Source: Gammaproteobacteria bacterium
GTDB lineage: Bacteria; Pseudomonadota; Gammaproteobacteria; Steroidobacterales; Woeseiaceae
Assembly (NCBI GenBank): GCA_029863125.1
Contig: JAOTWB010000006.1
Coordinates: 1-64,000, forward strand
DNA length: 64,000 nt
Reading direction: 5' to 3'
Positions 20,563 through 29,321 of this stretch are shown here, piece after piece. Each line of letters opens with the position of its first letter. The first letter of the stretch is position 1. The notes below the pieces were generated by a model that did no database searches, was not told where the DNA came from, and saw only the letters and a list, made by a program, of their open reading frames with translations. A program made the translations under genes and the position numbers.

Positions 20563-21660
20563 CTATTGTTTTTGTGTCAGTTCGATCGTCGCGATTATCG
20601 GCCAGTGGTCGGAAACACCCGTTCGCTCTGCCGCGTTATAGCGTAGCGGTGTGCCGAGTCTCGACACCTGGGCGGGATTTCGATTGGCAATATGCACTGA
20701 ATCAGCGCGAATGCGAGCTGTTGTATTTCCGCCACGGGCATCGGCGAACAGGATCATGTCGAGGAACGACCAGCTGTCGTCGCGGGCGTAGTAGTGGCTG
20801 CCTTTGCAGTCCCCGCAGCCGACGTCGTGGGCCAGCGTCCAGTAGGGCCGGGCATAGGTATCGAGCATTCCCTGTGTACGGTCCTCCGTGCCGGTCGTGT
20901 TGAAGTCGCCGGCGGCAAAAGCCGGGCGCTCGTCCGGAAGCGACATGAGAAGTTCGGTCAGGTGCTGGTAGGCGGCGATGCGCATCCCGGTCGGGTGGTA
21001 GGGCGCCGGGAAATGCACGCTGAAAGCCGTCAATAGGGAGCCGTCCGGCAGCTGGAAGTCGGCCTGCAGCACGCCTCGCGTGTCCCGTTCGCGTTCCTCG
21101 AATTGGGACAACGTCAGCGGATGCAGGATCGGCGGATGCGCGAGCGGGATACGCGACAGGAAGGCCACGTCTATGCCGCGACTGTCCGCGCCTTCAACCA
21201 GGATCGCCGGCTCGTAAGCAAGGTCGTTGAGGTACCCGGTGCGCAGCCGTTCCAGGATGTCCACGTTCTCGACCTCCTGCAGCGCGATGATGTCGGCACC
21301 GCGTCCACCATTGACCTGGCGGATCGTATCGGCCAGCACCGTCAGCTTGTGGTCGATCGTTGCGTCGCTCCAGTCGAGGTTGAGGCACTCGTCCCGCCAG
21401 CGTGAGACTTCGATCTCACTGCATGCGGCTATGTGCGCGTCGTTCTGCTTGGCCGCGATCGGCAGATACGCTTTGTCGTCCTTGCGCGGATCGTCCTGGT
21501 TGTCGAACAGGTTCTCGACGTTGAACGTCATCACCGTGACCTCGAGCGGAGAGGCTGTGGTCGCGGCGACGGGCGCCTGTTCGACAACGCCCGTGCAGCC
21601 GGTCAGTAGCAGCATTAGCGATAGCATCGCGGGAAGCGGGTGCGTGTTTTTCTCGTTCAT
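20563..21660 (-). CDS. Endonuclease/exonuclease/phosphatase-family lipoprotein
   Basis: Exported member of the DNase I-like EEP superfamily. The lipobox LTGC gives Cys22. Motifs: VMTFNVENLFD (metal Asn), IIALQEVEN (catalytic Glu), GDFNTTGTED and SDHWPI (catalytic Asp-His). At 365 residues it fits. The substrate may be nucleic acid, a phosphodiester or a phospholipid; the family includes all three. The neighbouring TonB receptors and exported nucleotidases make an extracellular nuclease plausible. Its stop codon region lies 256 bases before the Oar-like receptor start. The start codon overlaps the stop of the upstream lipoprotein gene. Confidence 0.85.
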   Translation of the reverse strand: MNEKNTHPLPAMLSLMLLLTGCTGVVEQAPVAATTASPLEVTVMTFNVENLFDNQDDPRKDDKAYLPIAAKQNDAHIAACSEIEVSRWRDECLNLDWSDATIDHKLTVLADTIRQVNGGRGADIIALQEVENVDILERLRTGYLNDLAYEPAILVEGADSRGIDVAFLSRIPLAHPPILHPLTLSQFEERERDTRGVLQADFQLPDGSLLTAFSVHFPAPYHPTGMRIAAYQHLTELLMSLPDERPAFAAGDFNTTGTEDRTQGMLDTYARPYWTLAHDVGCGDCKGSHYYARDDSWSFLDMILFADARGGNTTARIRADSVHIANRNPAQVSRLGTPLRYNAAERTGVSDHWPIIATIELTQKQ

Positions 21661-22580
21661 GGTGTTGGCGCCTCGTTGAAATCGATGAGCAGCAGCCGCG
21701 AATGTTTATTCTCGCCCGTGACCACGACCATTCGTGTGTCGTTGCCGAAAGCGATCGCTTCGGCGTTCCTGAAATTGCCGAGGCTTACTCGCCTGGGCCG
21801 CGTGTTCAGTGCATCGAACCAGTCCTGGCCGGGCTGCCGCGTATAGTAGTAGACGGCGCGGTACGTCAGTATGACGGCGGCAAGATTATCCGCCGAAATA
21901 TCCATGCCCACCGGCTGCCAGTGCCAGTCGTTGGTTTTCGGCGCAAACTCGACGTCCAGCCGGGACGGCGGCGGCAGGCTCCGGATCGTGCCCAGCCATT
22001 TTGCCGTGACCTTCTTGTCATCGACGGGCTGCAGCGGCACTTCATAAAGTACCGGTGGCGTGTTGCGTTTTGTCAGCACGAGCGCGCGCTGGTTTTCGAC
22101 GTCGACCGCGACGGACTCGGCGTCGCGCGGCCCGTCCGGGTACCTGAAGTCGATCTGCCAGGCGATCTTTTTCTTTTTGTTCTTGGCGGCGACCGGCTCT
22201 TCCACGACGTAAAGGGTCCGGGTCTTGTACTTTGCATCGTTGTCGCCGATATCGGCGACGAGGAGATAGGGCGTGCCGTCGATGCTGAAAGAAGCCAGGT
22301 CTTCCCAGTCAACGTTGTCGGACTTCTTAAGGTCGAACTCGCCGATGCGTTTGCCGCGGGGATTGACGGCGTGAACCCACTCTTTGGCGCCGTTGTCGTT
22401 GATGATCCAGAAAAGATCGTCCTGTCGCTGGGAGCGCGCAAGGCCGCTGGCCTCGCGAATGTTGGGGTCCTCGAGCCTGCCGATGACGACCGCTGCGAGG
22501 GTCGGCAGTTGCCGGCTCGGCGCTTGTTCGGCATCCGAGCAGGCGCTGATCGCGATGAGTATCAGGAAGAATCGCCGCAT
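21657..22580 (-). CDS. Putative lipoprotein with beta-propeller-like repeats, function unknown
   Basis: The N-terminus MRRFFLILIAISAC is a short lipoprotein signal with Cys14. The mature 290 residues contain repeated strand-rich segments (ASGLARSQRQDDLFWIINDNG, LLVADIGDNDAKYKTRTLYV, DAESVAVDVENQRALVLTKR, NAEAIAFGNDTRMVVVTGE). They resemble esterase-like or SdiA-regulated propeller proteins, which often measure intent-to-display data, but I cannot assign a known family with confidence. It overlaps the EEP gene by 4 bases (ATGA), so the two are made together and may act on the same external substrate. Confidence 0.6.
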   Translation of the reverse strand: MRRFFLILIAISACSDAEQAPSRQLPTLAAVVIGRLEDPNIREASGLARSQRQDDLFWIINDNGAKEWVHAVNPRGKRIGEFDLKKSDNVDWEDLASFSIDGTPYLLVADIGDNDAKYKTRTLYVVEEPVAAKNKKKKIAWQIDFRYPDGPRDAESVAVDVENQRALVLTKRNTPPVLYEVPLQPVDDKKVTAKWLGTIRSLPPPSRLDVEFAPKTNDWHWQPVGMDISADNLAAVILTYRAVYYYTRQPGQDWFDALNTRPRRVSLGNFRNAEAIAFGNDTRMVVVTGENKHSRLLLIDFNEAPTP

Positions 22581-22591
22581 GAACCTATTGT

Positions 22592-22622
22592 AAAAAAAAG
22601 CCCGGCGAGAAGCCGGGCTTTT
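22592..22622 (-). terminator. Intrinsic terminator after the second TonB receptor gene
   Basis: AGCCCGGC (22599-22606) pairs with GCCGGGCT (22612-22619) across GAGAA, and the A-run 22592-22599 is a T8 tract on the minus strand. It separates the 22645-24900 receptor from the lipoprotein/EEP pair downstream. The plus-strand side also has TTTTC, so it may work in both directions. Confidence 0.85.
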
Positions 22623-22644
22623 CTTATTGCGTCGTAAATCGAAG

Positions 22645-24900
22645 CTAGTTACCGAAGTCGTAGCGGACTTCGACTCCCCAGTACCTTGGCTCGTTGACGA
22701 ATGCCGTCAGGTTGAGGAAGTTGAGTGCCCCGTCGACGACGATCTCGTCAGTGACGTTGCGGCCGACGGCTGCAAAATCCCAGCTGCCGTTCGCGCTGCG
22801 GTAACCAGCACGCAGCCCGCCGAGCCAACGTTCTTCCGCGACAAACTCGACGGAGCGGTGCAGGAAGATGTCGGAATCGCTGCGGTAGTTCCAGTCCGTG
22901 TGGAAGTAGATATTACCCCCGGCCTGCAGCGGAATATTGAACTGCGCGATCAGGTTGCCGATCCATTCCGGCGTACGCGGCAGCGGGTTGCCGTCGATAG
23001 ACACTTCCGTTACCGGTCCGAACGGCCCTACGCGACTGCCGACGACCGGGTCGAGGCCCGTACAGGTCGGATTCGATCCGCACAGATCGTCGCGCAGGTT
23101 TGGATCGTCTATTTCGGTGTCGTTGTAGCTGACGTTGGCGATCACGCGCAGGTTGTCGGTTAGCAGTACTTCGAAATCCGTCTCGACACCGAAACCGTTG
23201 ACCCTGTCGGCGTTGAGCAGCTGGTTGACGTTGAATGCGCCGCCGGTTGCCGTCAGCTGATGGTCATCGTTGCGGAACGCGTAAACGGCGGCGTTCCAGC
23301 GCGCCCTGCCGTCAAACAACGTGCTCTTGAATCCCAGTTCCGCGGCATTGCTGGTCTCGGTGTCCGCCGAGCTCGTGAAACCGAAGCGACCGAGCGTCAC
23401 CGGCCCACGCGACGCGTTCGCGATGCGGCCATAAACACTCAGGTCGTCAGTGGCATTGAAATTCAGCGCCACGTCCCAGTTGACGTAGGAATCGCCGATA
23501 TCGATCGTGTCAGCTGGCGACGGAGAGCTCACACCGGGAACGACGGTGAGCTTCTTGTCGTCATCGGTGTAGCGCGCACCTACGACCAGGTTGACCCTGT
23601 CGCTGAGCGAGAAGTCGAGCTGACCGAAGATTGCGTAAGACCGGGTTTCCTGGTTGACGATGTCCGAGTAGTTCTGCACGAAATCACGGGACAGGACGTC
23701 GATCTCTTCTTCGAAATAGTAGAGGCCGATCTGCGAGAATAAATTGTCGGACTCGGTCGTGAAGCGAAACTCCTGCGTGACCTGGTGGTGGTTGTCGAGG
23801 CCGTCGCCGGTCGCAACGCTGAAAAACACCTGGCGGCCCAATGAGCCTATGTCCGCAGGGTTGAATGACAGCAAACCGCCGTCAACATCCGCACTCTGGA
23901 AGTTGGTGACAGTGTCGTAGGCAGAAATCGACGTCAACGTCGCGTCATCGCCCAGGTCCCACTGCAGGTTCAGCGAGCCGCCAGCGTGCTGCAGGTCCAT
24001 GCCGGCGCTGCCGTCATGATTCGCGACCGTAATATTGAAATCGCTGCGCAGGCCCGGTGAACCGAGCTCAATGGCGTTGGCGTAGAAAATCTGCGGGTGT
24101 GTGCCGTTCTGGTTAAAGCCGTGCACTTTCAGGAGGCCCCGGAAGTCGTCTGAGGGCTGCCAGAGCAGCTGCACGCGCAGGGCGGTCTCATCGAAGGCCC
24201 CGAAGTCATCCTCGGGGTCACTGTCGGCGCGGTTCCAGATCCAGTTGTCGCGCGTCTGGTATTTGAACGACGCTCGAGCCGCGAGCGTGTCGGTCAGCGC
24301 GGTTCCGGATGCAAATTCGAAACCCGTGGTTTCGCGACTGCCGTAGCTAAGACTCGCGTATCCGTTTGTTTCGAAGCTCGGCTTGACCGAATCGATCTTG
24401 ACGAGTCCGGCGTTGGTGTTGCGTCCAAAGAGCGAACCCTGAGGACCTTTCAATACTTCGACGCGTTCGATATCGAACAGGGGCAAGCTGCGCAGTACGT
24501 TATTTTCCAGCGCAACCTCGTCGAACACCATCGACACGGGCTGGTTCGCGTTGTTGTCGAAGTCGATGTTGCCGAGACCGCGAATGTAAAAGCGTGGCTG
24601 CGTGCGGCCGTTCGATGATTCGATCTGCAGGCTCGGAACACGGCCGGCCAATGCGCGAATGTTTTCGGCTGAGCCGAGGTAGTCGCGAACGCTGTCGCCG
24701 GATATCGTCGAAACCGATGCCGGCACGTCTTCGAGGCTCTGCTCGCGCTTTTGAGAAGTTACGATGATTTCTTCGAGCACGCCGGGCTCTTGCGCCCCGG
24801 CTGTAGCCGAAAACAGGCCGGTCAATGCCAGGGCGGCGGCGCCGCTGATCACCAGCCGTAACGAGGATCGAGAATTAGCTGTTGTCTTTTCACAACACAT
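22645..24900 (-). CDS. TonB-dependent outer-membrane receptor
   Basis: Classical TonB-dependent transporter. ATG 24900 was chosen because AGGAG precedes it and a signal peptide follows (cleavage near TAGAQEP); the 37-residue upstream extension is rejected. The TonB box is close to EEIIVTSQKREQSL, followed by plug motifs VPSLQIESSNGR, YIRGLGN and VEVLKGPQGSLFGRNT. The barrel ends WGVEVRYDFGN. At about 751 residues it is siderophore/carbohydrate-receptor sized. The pattern (EDVPASVSTISGD) is common in sphingomonad and marine gammaproteobacterial receptors for organic compounds. The ligand is unknown. Confidence 0.93.
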   Translation of the reverse strand: MCCEKTTANSRSSLRLVISGAAALALTGLFSATAGAQEPGVLEEIIVTSQKREQSLEDVPASVSTISGDSVRDYLGSAENIRALAGRVPSLQIESSNGRTQPRFYIRGLGNIDFDNNANQPVSMVFDEVALENNVLRSLPLFDIERVEVLKGPQGSLFGRNTNAGLVKIDSVKPSFETNGYASLSYGSRETTGFEFASGTALTDTLAARASFKYQTRDNWIWNRADSDPEDDFGAFDETALRVQLLWQPSDDFRGLLKVHGFNQNGTHPQIFYANAIELGSPGLRSDFNITVANHDGSAGMDLQHAGGSLNLQWDLGDDATLTSISAYDTVTNFQSADVDGGLLSFNPADIGSLGRQVFFSVATGDGLDNHHQVTQEFRFTTESDNLFSQIGLYYFEEEIDVLSRDFVQNYSDIVNQETRSYAIFGQLDFSLSDRVNLVVGARYTDDDKKLTVVPGVSSPSPADTIDIGDSYVNWDVALNFNATDDLSVYGRIANASRGPVTLGRFGFTSSADTETSNAAELGFKSTLFDGRARWNAAVYAFRNDDHQLTATGGAFNVNQLLNADRVNGFGVETDFEVLLTDNLRVIANVSYNDTEIDDPNLRDDLCGSNPTCTGLDPVVGSRVGPFGPVTEVSIDGNPLPRTPEWIGNLIAQFNIPLQAGGNIYFHTDWNYRSDSDIFLHRSVEFVAEERWLGGLRAGYRSANGSWDFAAVGRNVTDEIVVDGALNFLNLTAFVNEPRYWGVEVRYDFGN

Positions 24901-24940
24901 CGGAGGTCTCCTGCTTGATGTTGCGCGAAGTATACCGCCG

Positions 24941-25294
24941 CTATTCCAGTGATGTGTAGCATTTTTGCGAAAATTTCGGGGTACAGACGCACAGGAAACA
25001 GAGGTCCTCATCGCCGGTGTTGCTGATCTGCTGGGCGACGTTCTTCGCTATGGCGACGGTGTCACCGGGGCCGACGGCGAACGGCGTCTCGTCGCCCACG
25101 CGCATCAGGCCTTGACCCGCCTCGATGACGTACCATTCGAACACCGACAGCCGGTGCAGCTGCGTCGTGACGCCCGGCTCGACCCGGGTCCGCGCCAGCG
25201 AAACCTCCGGCTGACTGTCGCTGTTCAGGAGCTCCGTGATGTAGCAACGCTCGGCGGTCCATCGTTCTTCCTGTGGTTTCGCTTTACTGTCCAT
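24941..25294 (-). CDS. Single-domain cupin (mannose-6-phosphate isomerase C-terminal-like)
   Basis: A 117-residue cupin. The first motif appears as TTQLHRLSVFEWYVIEAGQG and the second as VGPGDTVAIAKNVAQQISNTG, giving a small beta-barrel as in PMI type II domains. Only one clear histidine remains in motif 1 and one potential glutamate, so metal binding is uncertain. ATG 25294 is used because earlier starts overlap the divergent SDR gene. Likely a sugar-binding or isomerase-like protein. Its role is not clear from the neighbours. Confidence 0.75.
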   Translation of the reverse strand: MDSKAKPQEERWTAERCYITELLNSDSQPEVSLARTRVEPGVTTQLHRLSVFEWYVIEAGQGLMRVGDETPFAVGPGDTVAIAKNVAQQISNTGDEDLCFLCVCTPKFSQKCYTSLE

Positions 25295-25332
25295 TAAAAG
25301 ACAATAGCGCGACTGCCGCACAGGGGAACAGA

Positions 25333-26100
25333 GTGAACCGACCAGAAATTCCAGCAACCGAAGATCTGCTGGACCTCTCGGGCCAGACCGTCCTCGTGAC
25401 GGGTGCCAGCGGCAACATCGGCAGCGCAATTGCCGAACGGCTCGCAGAAGCCGGTGCCGCCGTGATTGCGCATTACTTTGAGAATGAGTCGGCGGCCGCC
25501 GGGCTCATCGACCGGCTCGGCGGCGGCGACATCGTGCAGGCGGACTTGTCCGATGCGTCGGCCGTCGAGCGCCTGTTCGCCTCGATCAGGCCCACGCTCG
25601 TCGTCAACAACGCGGCGGTTCAGCCGGTGACCGGGCTGGGGGACATGAGGTTTGCAGAATGGCGGGCCGTCATGAGCGCGAATCTCGACAGCGCGTTCCT
25701 GGTCACGCAGCGTGCCGCGCTGGCCTGGATCGCCGGGCGCCAGCCCGGTGCGATCGTTAATATCGCGTCCATCGAAGGCCTGGATCCGGCCGCCGGGCAC
25801 AGCCACTATGCGACCAGTAAAGGCGGCCTCATCATGCTGACACGTGCTGCCGCACTGGAATTCGGCTCGGCCGGCATTCGCATCAACAGCGTCTCTCCGG
25901 GACTGATCGATCGCGAAGGGCTGGCGCGGGACTGGCCGGACGGTGTCGCGCGCTGGCACGATCGCGTGCCGCTGGGACGGATCGGGGCTGCCATTGATGT
26001 TGCCGACGCGGTATTGTTTCTGCTCAGTCCCGCTGCCCGCTGGATCAGCGGTGCCAACCTGGTCGTCGATGGCGGCATGTCGGCCCAGAGCAGGTGGTGA
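25333..26100 (+). CDS. Short-chain dehydrogenase/reductase (SDR)
   Basis: NAD(P)-dependent oxidoreductase of the classical SDR family, 255 residues. The cofactor loop is TGASGNIG (near residues 24-30), the structural NNAA near 95, and the catalytic Tyr159-x3-Lys163 in HYATSK. The C-terminal ISGANLVVDGG is typical. The start is GTG 25333 with AGGGG 7 bases upstream; the earlier start would overlap the divergent cupin gene. It is 39 bases before deoD. A role with sugar or aldehyde intermediates is possible but not shown. Confidence 0.88.
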   Translation: MNRPEIPATEDLLDLSGQTVLVTGASGNIGSAIAERLAEAGAAVIAHYFENESAAAGLIDRLGGGDIVQADLSDASAVERLFASIRPTLVVNNAAVQPVTGLGDMRFAEWRAVMSANLDSAFLVTQRAALAWIAGRQPGAIVNIASIEGLDPAAGHSHYATSKGGLIMLTRAAALEFGSAGIRINSVSPGLIDREGLARDWPDGVARWHDRVPLGRIGAAIDVADAVLFLLSPAARWISGANLVVDGGMSAQSRW

Positions 26101-26139
26101 TTTCTTGACGGTAAACCTAATGCGGCGATAAAGAAGCTT

Positions 26140-26853
26140 ATGGCGACGAAACACATGAATGCAGCGCCCGGTGATTTCGCGGACACCGTGCTGATGCCGG
26201 GCGATCCGCTGCGGGCCCGATACATCGCCGATACCTATCTGGACGATGCGCGTCAGGTCAACGATGTGCGCAACATGTGGGGGTTCACCGGCGAGTACAA
26301 AGGGCGGGCGGTCTCGGTCATGGCGCACGGTATGGGCATTCCGTCCGCCTCGATCTATACCACCGAACTGATCACCGAGTACGACGTAAAGCGCGTGATC
26401 CGCGTCGGCAGCTGCGGGACGTCGCACCCGGATGTGAGGCTGCGCGACATCGTCATCGCGATGGGTGCCTCGACAGACTCCAACTGCAATCGCATGCGCT
26501 TCGGCGGCTACGACCTGGCCGCACTGGCCAGCTTTGACCTGGTCGCGAAAGCGGTCGCCGCGGCCAAAGCGCAGAAGGTCCGCTACCACGTCGGCAATAT
26601 GTTCTCGGCCGACCTTTTCTACACGCCGGATCCCGACATGTTCGAGACCATGGCGAAATACAACGTATACGGTCTCGAGATGGAGGCGGCCGGAATCTTC
26701 CCCATCGCGGCCGAAAACGACGCCGAAGCCCTCGCGATCTGCACGGTCAGCGATGACCTGCGCAGTGGCGCACACCTGACGCCGGACGAGCGTGCCACGA
26801 CCTTTGACGAGATGATCCTGGTCGCGCTGGAAACGGTTGTGGCTCCCGACTGA
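26140..26853 (+). CDS. deoD: Purine nucleoside phosphorylase, DeoD type
   Basis: Phosphorolysis of purine (deoxy)ribonucleosides to base and (deoxy)ribose-1-phosphate. It is the hexameric low-molecular-weight class: 237 residues, phosphate loop [23 protein letters not shown], purine/ribose segment [11 protein letters not shown] and the catalytic Asp in TVSDDLRSG. It lies just upstream of the regulator and microcompartment genes, so its deoxyribose-1-phosphate product is the obvious precursor for the DeoC fusion. A phosphopentomutase would be needed to convert it to the 5-phosphate, and none is in the window. Confidence 0.95.
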   Translation: MATKHMNAAPGDFADTVLMPGDPLRARYIADTYLDDARQVNDVRNMWGFTGEYKGRAVSVMAHGMGIPSASIYTTELITEYDVKRVIRVGSCGTSHPDVRLRDIVIAMGASTDSNCNRMRFGGYDLAALASFDLVAKAVAAAKAQKVRYHVGNMFSADLFYTPDPDMFETMAKYNVYGLEMEAAGIFPIAAENDAEALAICTVSDDLRSGAHLTPDERATTFDEMILVALETVVAPD

Positions 26854-26881
26854 CGGCGTCTGCATGCTGCGTTTCACCTAG

Positions 26882-26896
26882 CTTTATTTTATAAAG
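26882..26896 (+). promoter_or_regulatory. Operator-like palindrome O1 upstream of the microcompartment operon
   Basis: CTTTAT (26882-26887), TTT, ATAAAG (26891-26896) is a perfect 6+3+6 inverted repeat. Its centre is 72 bases upstream of the centre of a second copy (O2). Probable site for the adjacent winged-helix regulator. Confidence 0.6.
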
Positions 26897-26925
26897 TAAA
26901 TCCGCTTCCCACTCCCCCGTAACGC

Positions 26926-26955
26926 TTGACACGGGGTCGTTTCAGGCCTGATACT
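26926..26955 (+). promoter_or_regulatory. Promoter of the regulator and microcompartment operon
   Basis: TTGACA (26926-26931) and GATACT (26950-26955) with an 18-base spacer. The expected transcription start near 26962 leaves an 18-base leader before the regulator's GTG. The O2 operator half-sites lie over the -10 and start. Confidence 0.6.
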
Positions 26956-26968
26956 TCGTGAAATAAAG
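26954..26968 (+). promoter_or_regulatory. Operator-like palindrome O2 over the promoter
   Basis: CTTCGT (26954-26959), GAA, ATAAAG (26963-26968): the right arm equals that of O1 and the left arm matches CTTTAT at 4 of 6. It overlaps the -10 element and the predicted start, a position that would block transcription. Confidence 0.5.
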
Positions 26969-26979
26969 TTAATCAGACC

Positions 26980-27327
26980 GTGACTCATCACTTCGACGAA
27001 ATGATCAGCGCCCCCTGTCGCCTCGGCATCCTGGCCACCCTCGTGCCAGGCGAAGCTGTCTCGTTCACCGACATGAAGGCGGCCACCAGCCTGTCCGACG
27101 GCAACCTGCACGTGCAGACCCGCAAGCTTGCCGACGTAGGCTATATCGAAATCAACAAGGTCAGGAGGGGCCGGCGCTCGGTGACCGAATTCCGGCTTAC
27201 CGAACTCGGGCTCGAACGTCTTCGACTTCATGTCATGAAGTTACAGAAGGTCCTCGATGCCGAAGCCGGCGCGAAACGAGCCACCCCGCGCCGCGCGCGC
27301 GCCGATGACTCGGCGGTCTGGTCGTGA
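26980..27327 (+). CDS. Winged-helix transcriptional regulator
   Basis: Small DNA-binding protein of 115 residues. An N-terminal helical part ([20 protein letters not shown]) leads into a helix-turn-helix ([25 protein letters not shown]) and a basic wing ([15 protein letters not shown]), the pattern of the single-domain HTH_34/MarR-like regulators. No ligand domain is evident. It starts at GTG 26980 without a clear Shine-Dalgarno; ATG 27001 is an alternative. Its stop overlaps the start of the RpiB-DeoC gene by 4 bases, so it is in the same operon. Two operator-like palindromes sit at its promoter, consistent with self-regulation. Confidence 0.85.
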   Translation: MTHHFDEMISAPCRLGILATLVPGEAVSFTDMKAATSLSDGNLHVQTRKLADVGYIEINKVRRGRRSVTEFRLTELGLERLRLHVMKLQKVLDAEAGAKRATPRRARADDSAVWS

Positions 27328-28637
27328 CGACGCCTAGAAGAATCGCCCTCGGCGCCGATCACGGCGGCTACGACCTGAAATCGATCCTCGCCGTGCATCT
27401 GCAGAACGCGGGGTACCAGGTCGAGGACGTCGGTACTTCATCTCGTGAAGCTGTCGACTACCCGGTCTTCGCGCGGGCGGTCGCAGAAGCGGTTTCCCAG
27501 GGCAGGGCCGACGTCGGCATCATGATCGACGGCGCCGGGATCGGCTCGTGCATGGTTGCCAACAAGATCCCGAACGTGCGGGCGGCGCTGGCCTACGATC
27601 TGTCGAGCGCGCGCAACAGCCGCGAGCATAACGGCGCCAACGTGCTGACCCTGGGTGCCGGTCTAATCGGCGCCAGCCTGGCGAAACAGATCGTCGACGT
27701 CTGGCTGGCAACCGACTGCACGGAACAACGTCACCTGAAACGCGTCGCGATGTTCGCCGACGAGCAGGCCGACATAAACATGTCCGAAGAGGACATCGAG
27801 CGGATCGTGGCCCGGCTGCACCAGATCATGGGGCCGATGCCCATTTCCGAACCCGGCGGTCCCTGCGTCGGCGACGATCCGGAGACGGCGCGGGAATTCG
27901 TGCGGCTCGGTGCGACCGGATTAACCAGCGTCGCCCCGGCCGAGCAGCCGGGCAGTATCCCTGGCGACCTGGCGCGCTACATCGACCACACGCTGCTAAA
28001 ACCCGACGCGACGGAGGAGCGTATTCGAGCCCTCTGCGCCGAGGCGCTCGAATTCAACTTCCGTTCGGTGTGCGTGAATCCGACCTGGGTGCCGCTGGCG
28101 GCCGGGCTTCTCAATGGCAGCGAGGTGCTGACGTGCACCGTCGTCGGTTTCCCGCTCGGTGCCAATGAGCCCGCTATCAAGGCCATGGAGGCGCGCCGTG
28201 CCATTCGCAATGGCGCGCGCGAGATCGACATGGTCATCAATATCGGCGCCCTGAAGAGCGGCGACGATGCGCTGGTGCTTCGCGATATCAGGGCCGTCGT
28301 CGAGGACTGTGTCGACGGTAATGCCGTGTGCAAGGTCATCCTGGAAACAGCACTGTTGACCGACGCCGAGAAGCGTCGTGCCTCGGAACTTGCACGGCAG
28401 GCTCGCGCACACTTCGTTAAAACGTCAACCGGATTTTCAACCGGCGGCGCCACGGTCAGTGACGTGGCGCTGATGGCAGAAGTGGTTCGCGGCGCCGGCA
28501 TGGAGGTCAAGGCTTCCGGTGGTATCAGTTCTTACCGTGACGCCAAAGCGATGATCGAGGCGGGAGCGACCCGCCTGGGCGCGAGCGCCAGTATTGGCAT
28601 CGTCCGGGAAGCGAAATCGACAAGCATGAGCGCTTGA
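27324..28637 (+). CDS. Fusion of ribose-5-phosphate isomerase B-like domain and deoxyribose-phosphate aldolase DeoC
   Basis: 437 residues, two enzyme domains. Residues 5-148 are RpiB/LacAB-like ([30 protein letters not shown]). The position of the E. coli RpiB catalytic Cys is Asp69 (IDGAGIG). Residues 153-169 ([17 protein letters not shown]) form an amphipathic helix like microcompartment encapsulation peptides, followed by a loose linker to about 214. Residues 216-428 are DeoC: Asp302 (EIDMVINIG), Schiff-base Lys366 (HFVKTSTGF), second Lys396 (VKASGGI). DeoC splits deoxyribose-5-phosphate into glyceraldehyde-3-phosphate and acetaldehyde. The gene directly precedes the shell genes, so it is the likely lumen enzyme. 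The fusion itself is certain from the continuous frame; the isomerase activity is not. Confidence 0.93.
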   Translation: MTTPRRIALGADHGGYDLKSILAVHLQNAGYQVEDVGTSSREAVDYPVFARAVAEAVSQGRADVGIMIDGAGIGSCMVANKIPNVRAALAYDLSSARNSREHNGANVLTLGAGLIGASLAKQIVDVWLATDCTEQRHLKRVAMFADEQADINMSEEDIERIVARLHQIMGPMPISEPGGPCVGDDPETAREFVRLGATGLTSVAPAEQPGSIPGDLARYIDHTLLKPDATEERIRALCAEALEFNFRSVCVNPTWVPLAAGLLNGSEVLTCTVVGFPLGANEPAIKAMEARRAIRNGAREIDMVINIGALKSGDDALVLRDIRAVVEDCVDGNAVCKVILETALLTDAEKRRASELARQARAHFVKTSTGFSTGGATVSDVALMAEVVRGAGMEVKASGGISSYRDAKAMIEAGATRLGASASIGIVREAKSTSMSA

Positions 28638-28649
28638 GGAGTTAATTCT

Positions 28650-29270
28650 ATGGTCGATCTGAGAGCCTACGTATTCCTTGATTCACTGCAGCCGCAGTTC
28701 GCCTCGTTTCAGGCGACGATCTCGCAGGGTTACCTTCCCAAAGTGGGCCAGGCGAGTCTTTTCGTGGAGATTGCCCCGGGCATGGCGATCAACCATGTGC
28801 TCGATGTCGCGCTCAAGTCGACGGACGTCACGGCGGGTATGCAGATCGTCGAGCGTCACTACGGCATGCTGGAGATACATTCGGAAAGCCAGGCCGACGT
28901 CCGCCAGGCCGGCCAGGCAATTCTCGATTCCCTGGGCCTCAAGGAAAAGGATCGACACAAGCCGCGTGTCGTGGCCAACGAGGTCGTCCGGCACCTCGAA
29001 GACACCCAGACGATGCTGATCAACCGCTTTCGCCACGGCAACATGATCCTGGCCGGACAGACCCTGTTCGTTCTCGAAGTGGAGCCCGCGGCGTATGCGG
29101 CGCTGGCGGCCAACGAGGCTGAAAAAGCGGCGGATATCAACATCCTCGAAGTGCGCGCGGTCGGCAGCTTCGGACGGGTGTACATCGGTGGCGAGGAACG
29201 GGATGTCGTGGTTGCGCATGAAGCGGCCACGCAGGCGATCAAGTCGGTTACCGGAAAGACAGTAAAGTAG
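28650..29270 (+). CDS. BMC-T shell protein (tandem-domain, double-stacking type)
   Basis: Trimeric shell tile made of two fused BMC folds, 206 residues. Segments PQFASFQATISQGYLPKVGQ and GQASLFVEIAPGMAINHVLD belong to the first half; GQTLFVLEVEPAAYAALAAN and GSFGRVYIGG to the second. It resembles from memory the Haliangium ochraceum stacked trimers, which can form gated double layers with a large central pore. Such a pore would suit transit of bulky cofactors or substrates. It is 12 bases after the RpiB-DeoC stop, with AGGAG before the ATG. Confidence 0.88.
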   Translation: MVDLRAYVFLDSLQPQFASFQATISQGYLPKVGQASLFVEIAPGMAINHVLDVALKSTDVTAGMQIVERHYGMLEIHSESQADVRQAGQAILDSLGLKEKDRHKPRVVANEVVRHLEDTQTMLINRFRHGNMILAGQTLFVLEVEPAAYAALAANEAEKAADINILEVRAVGSFGRVYIGGEERDVVVAHEAATQAIKSVTGKTVK

Positions 29271-29321
29271 TTTTGCATGAATTAACCCGGCCATTTAGGC
29301 CCGATTGCGAGGAGCAAGTCG

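Noticed and set aside
25294..26877. Long 527-codon antisense frame over the SDR and deoD genes
   Set aside because: Arg/His/Asp-rich translation with no domain, opposite two genes with clear motifs. It is the usual high-GC shadow of codon bias.
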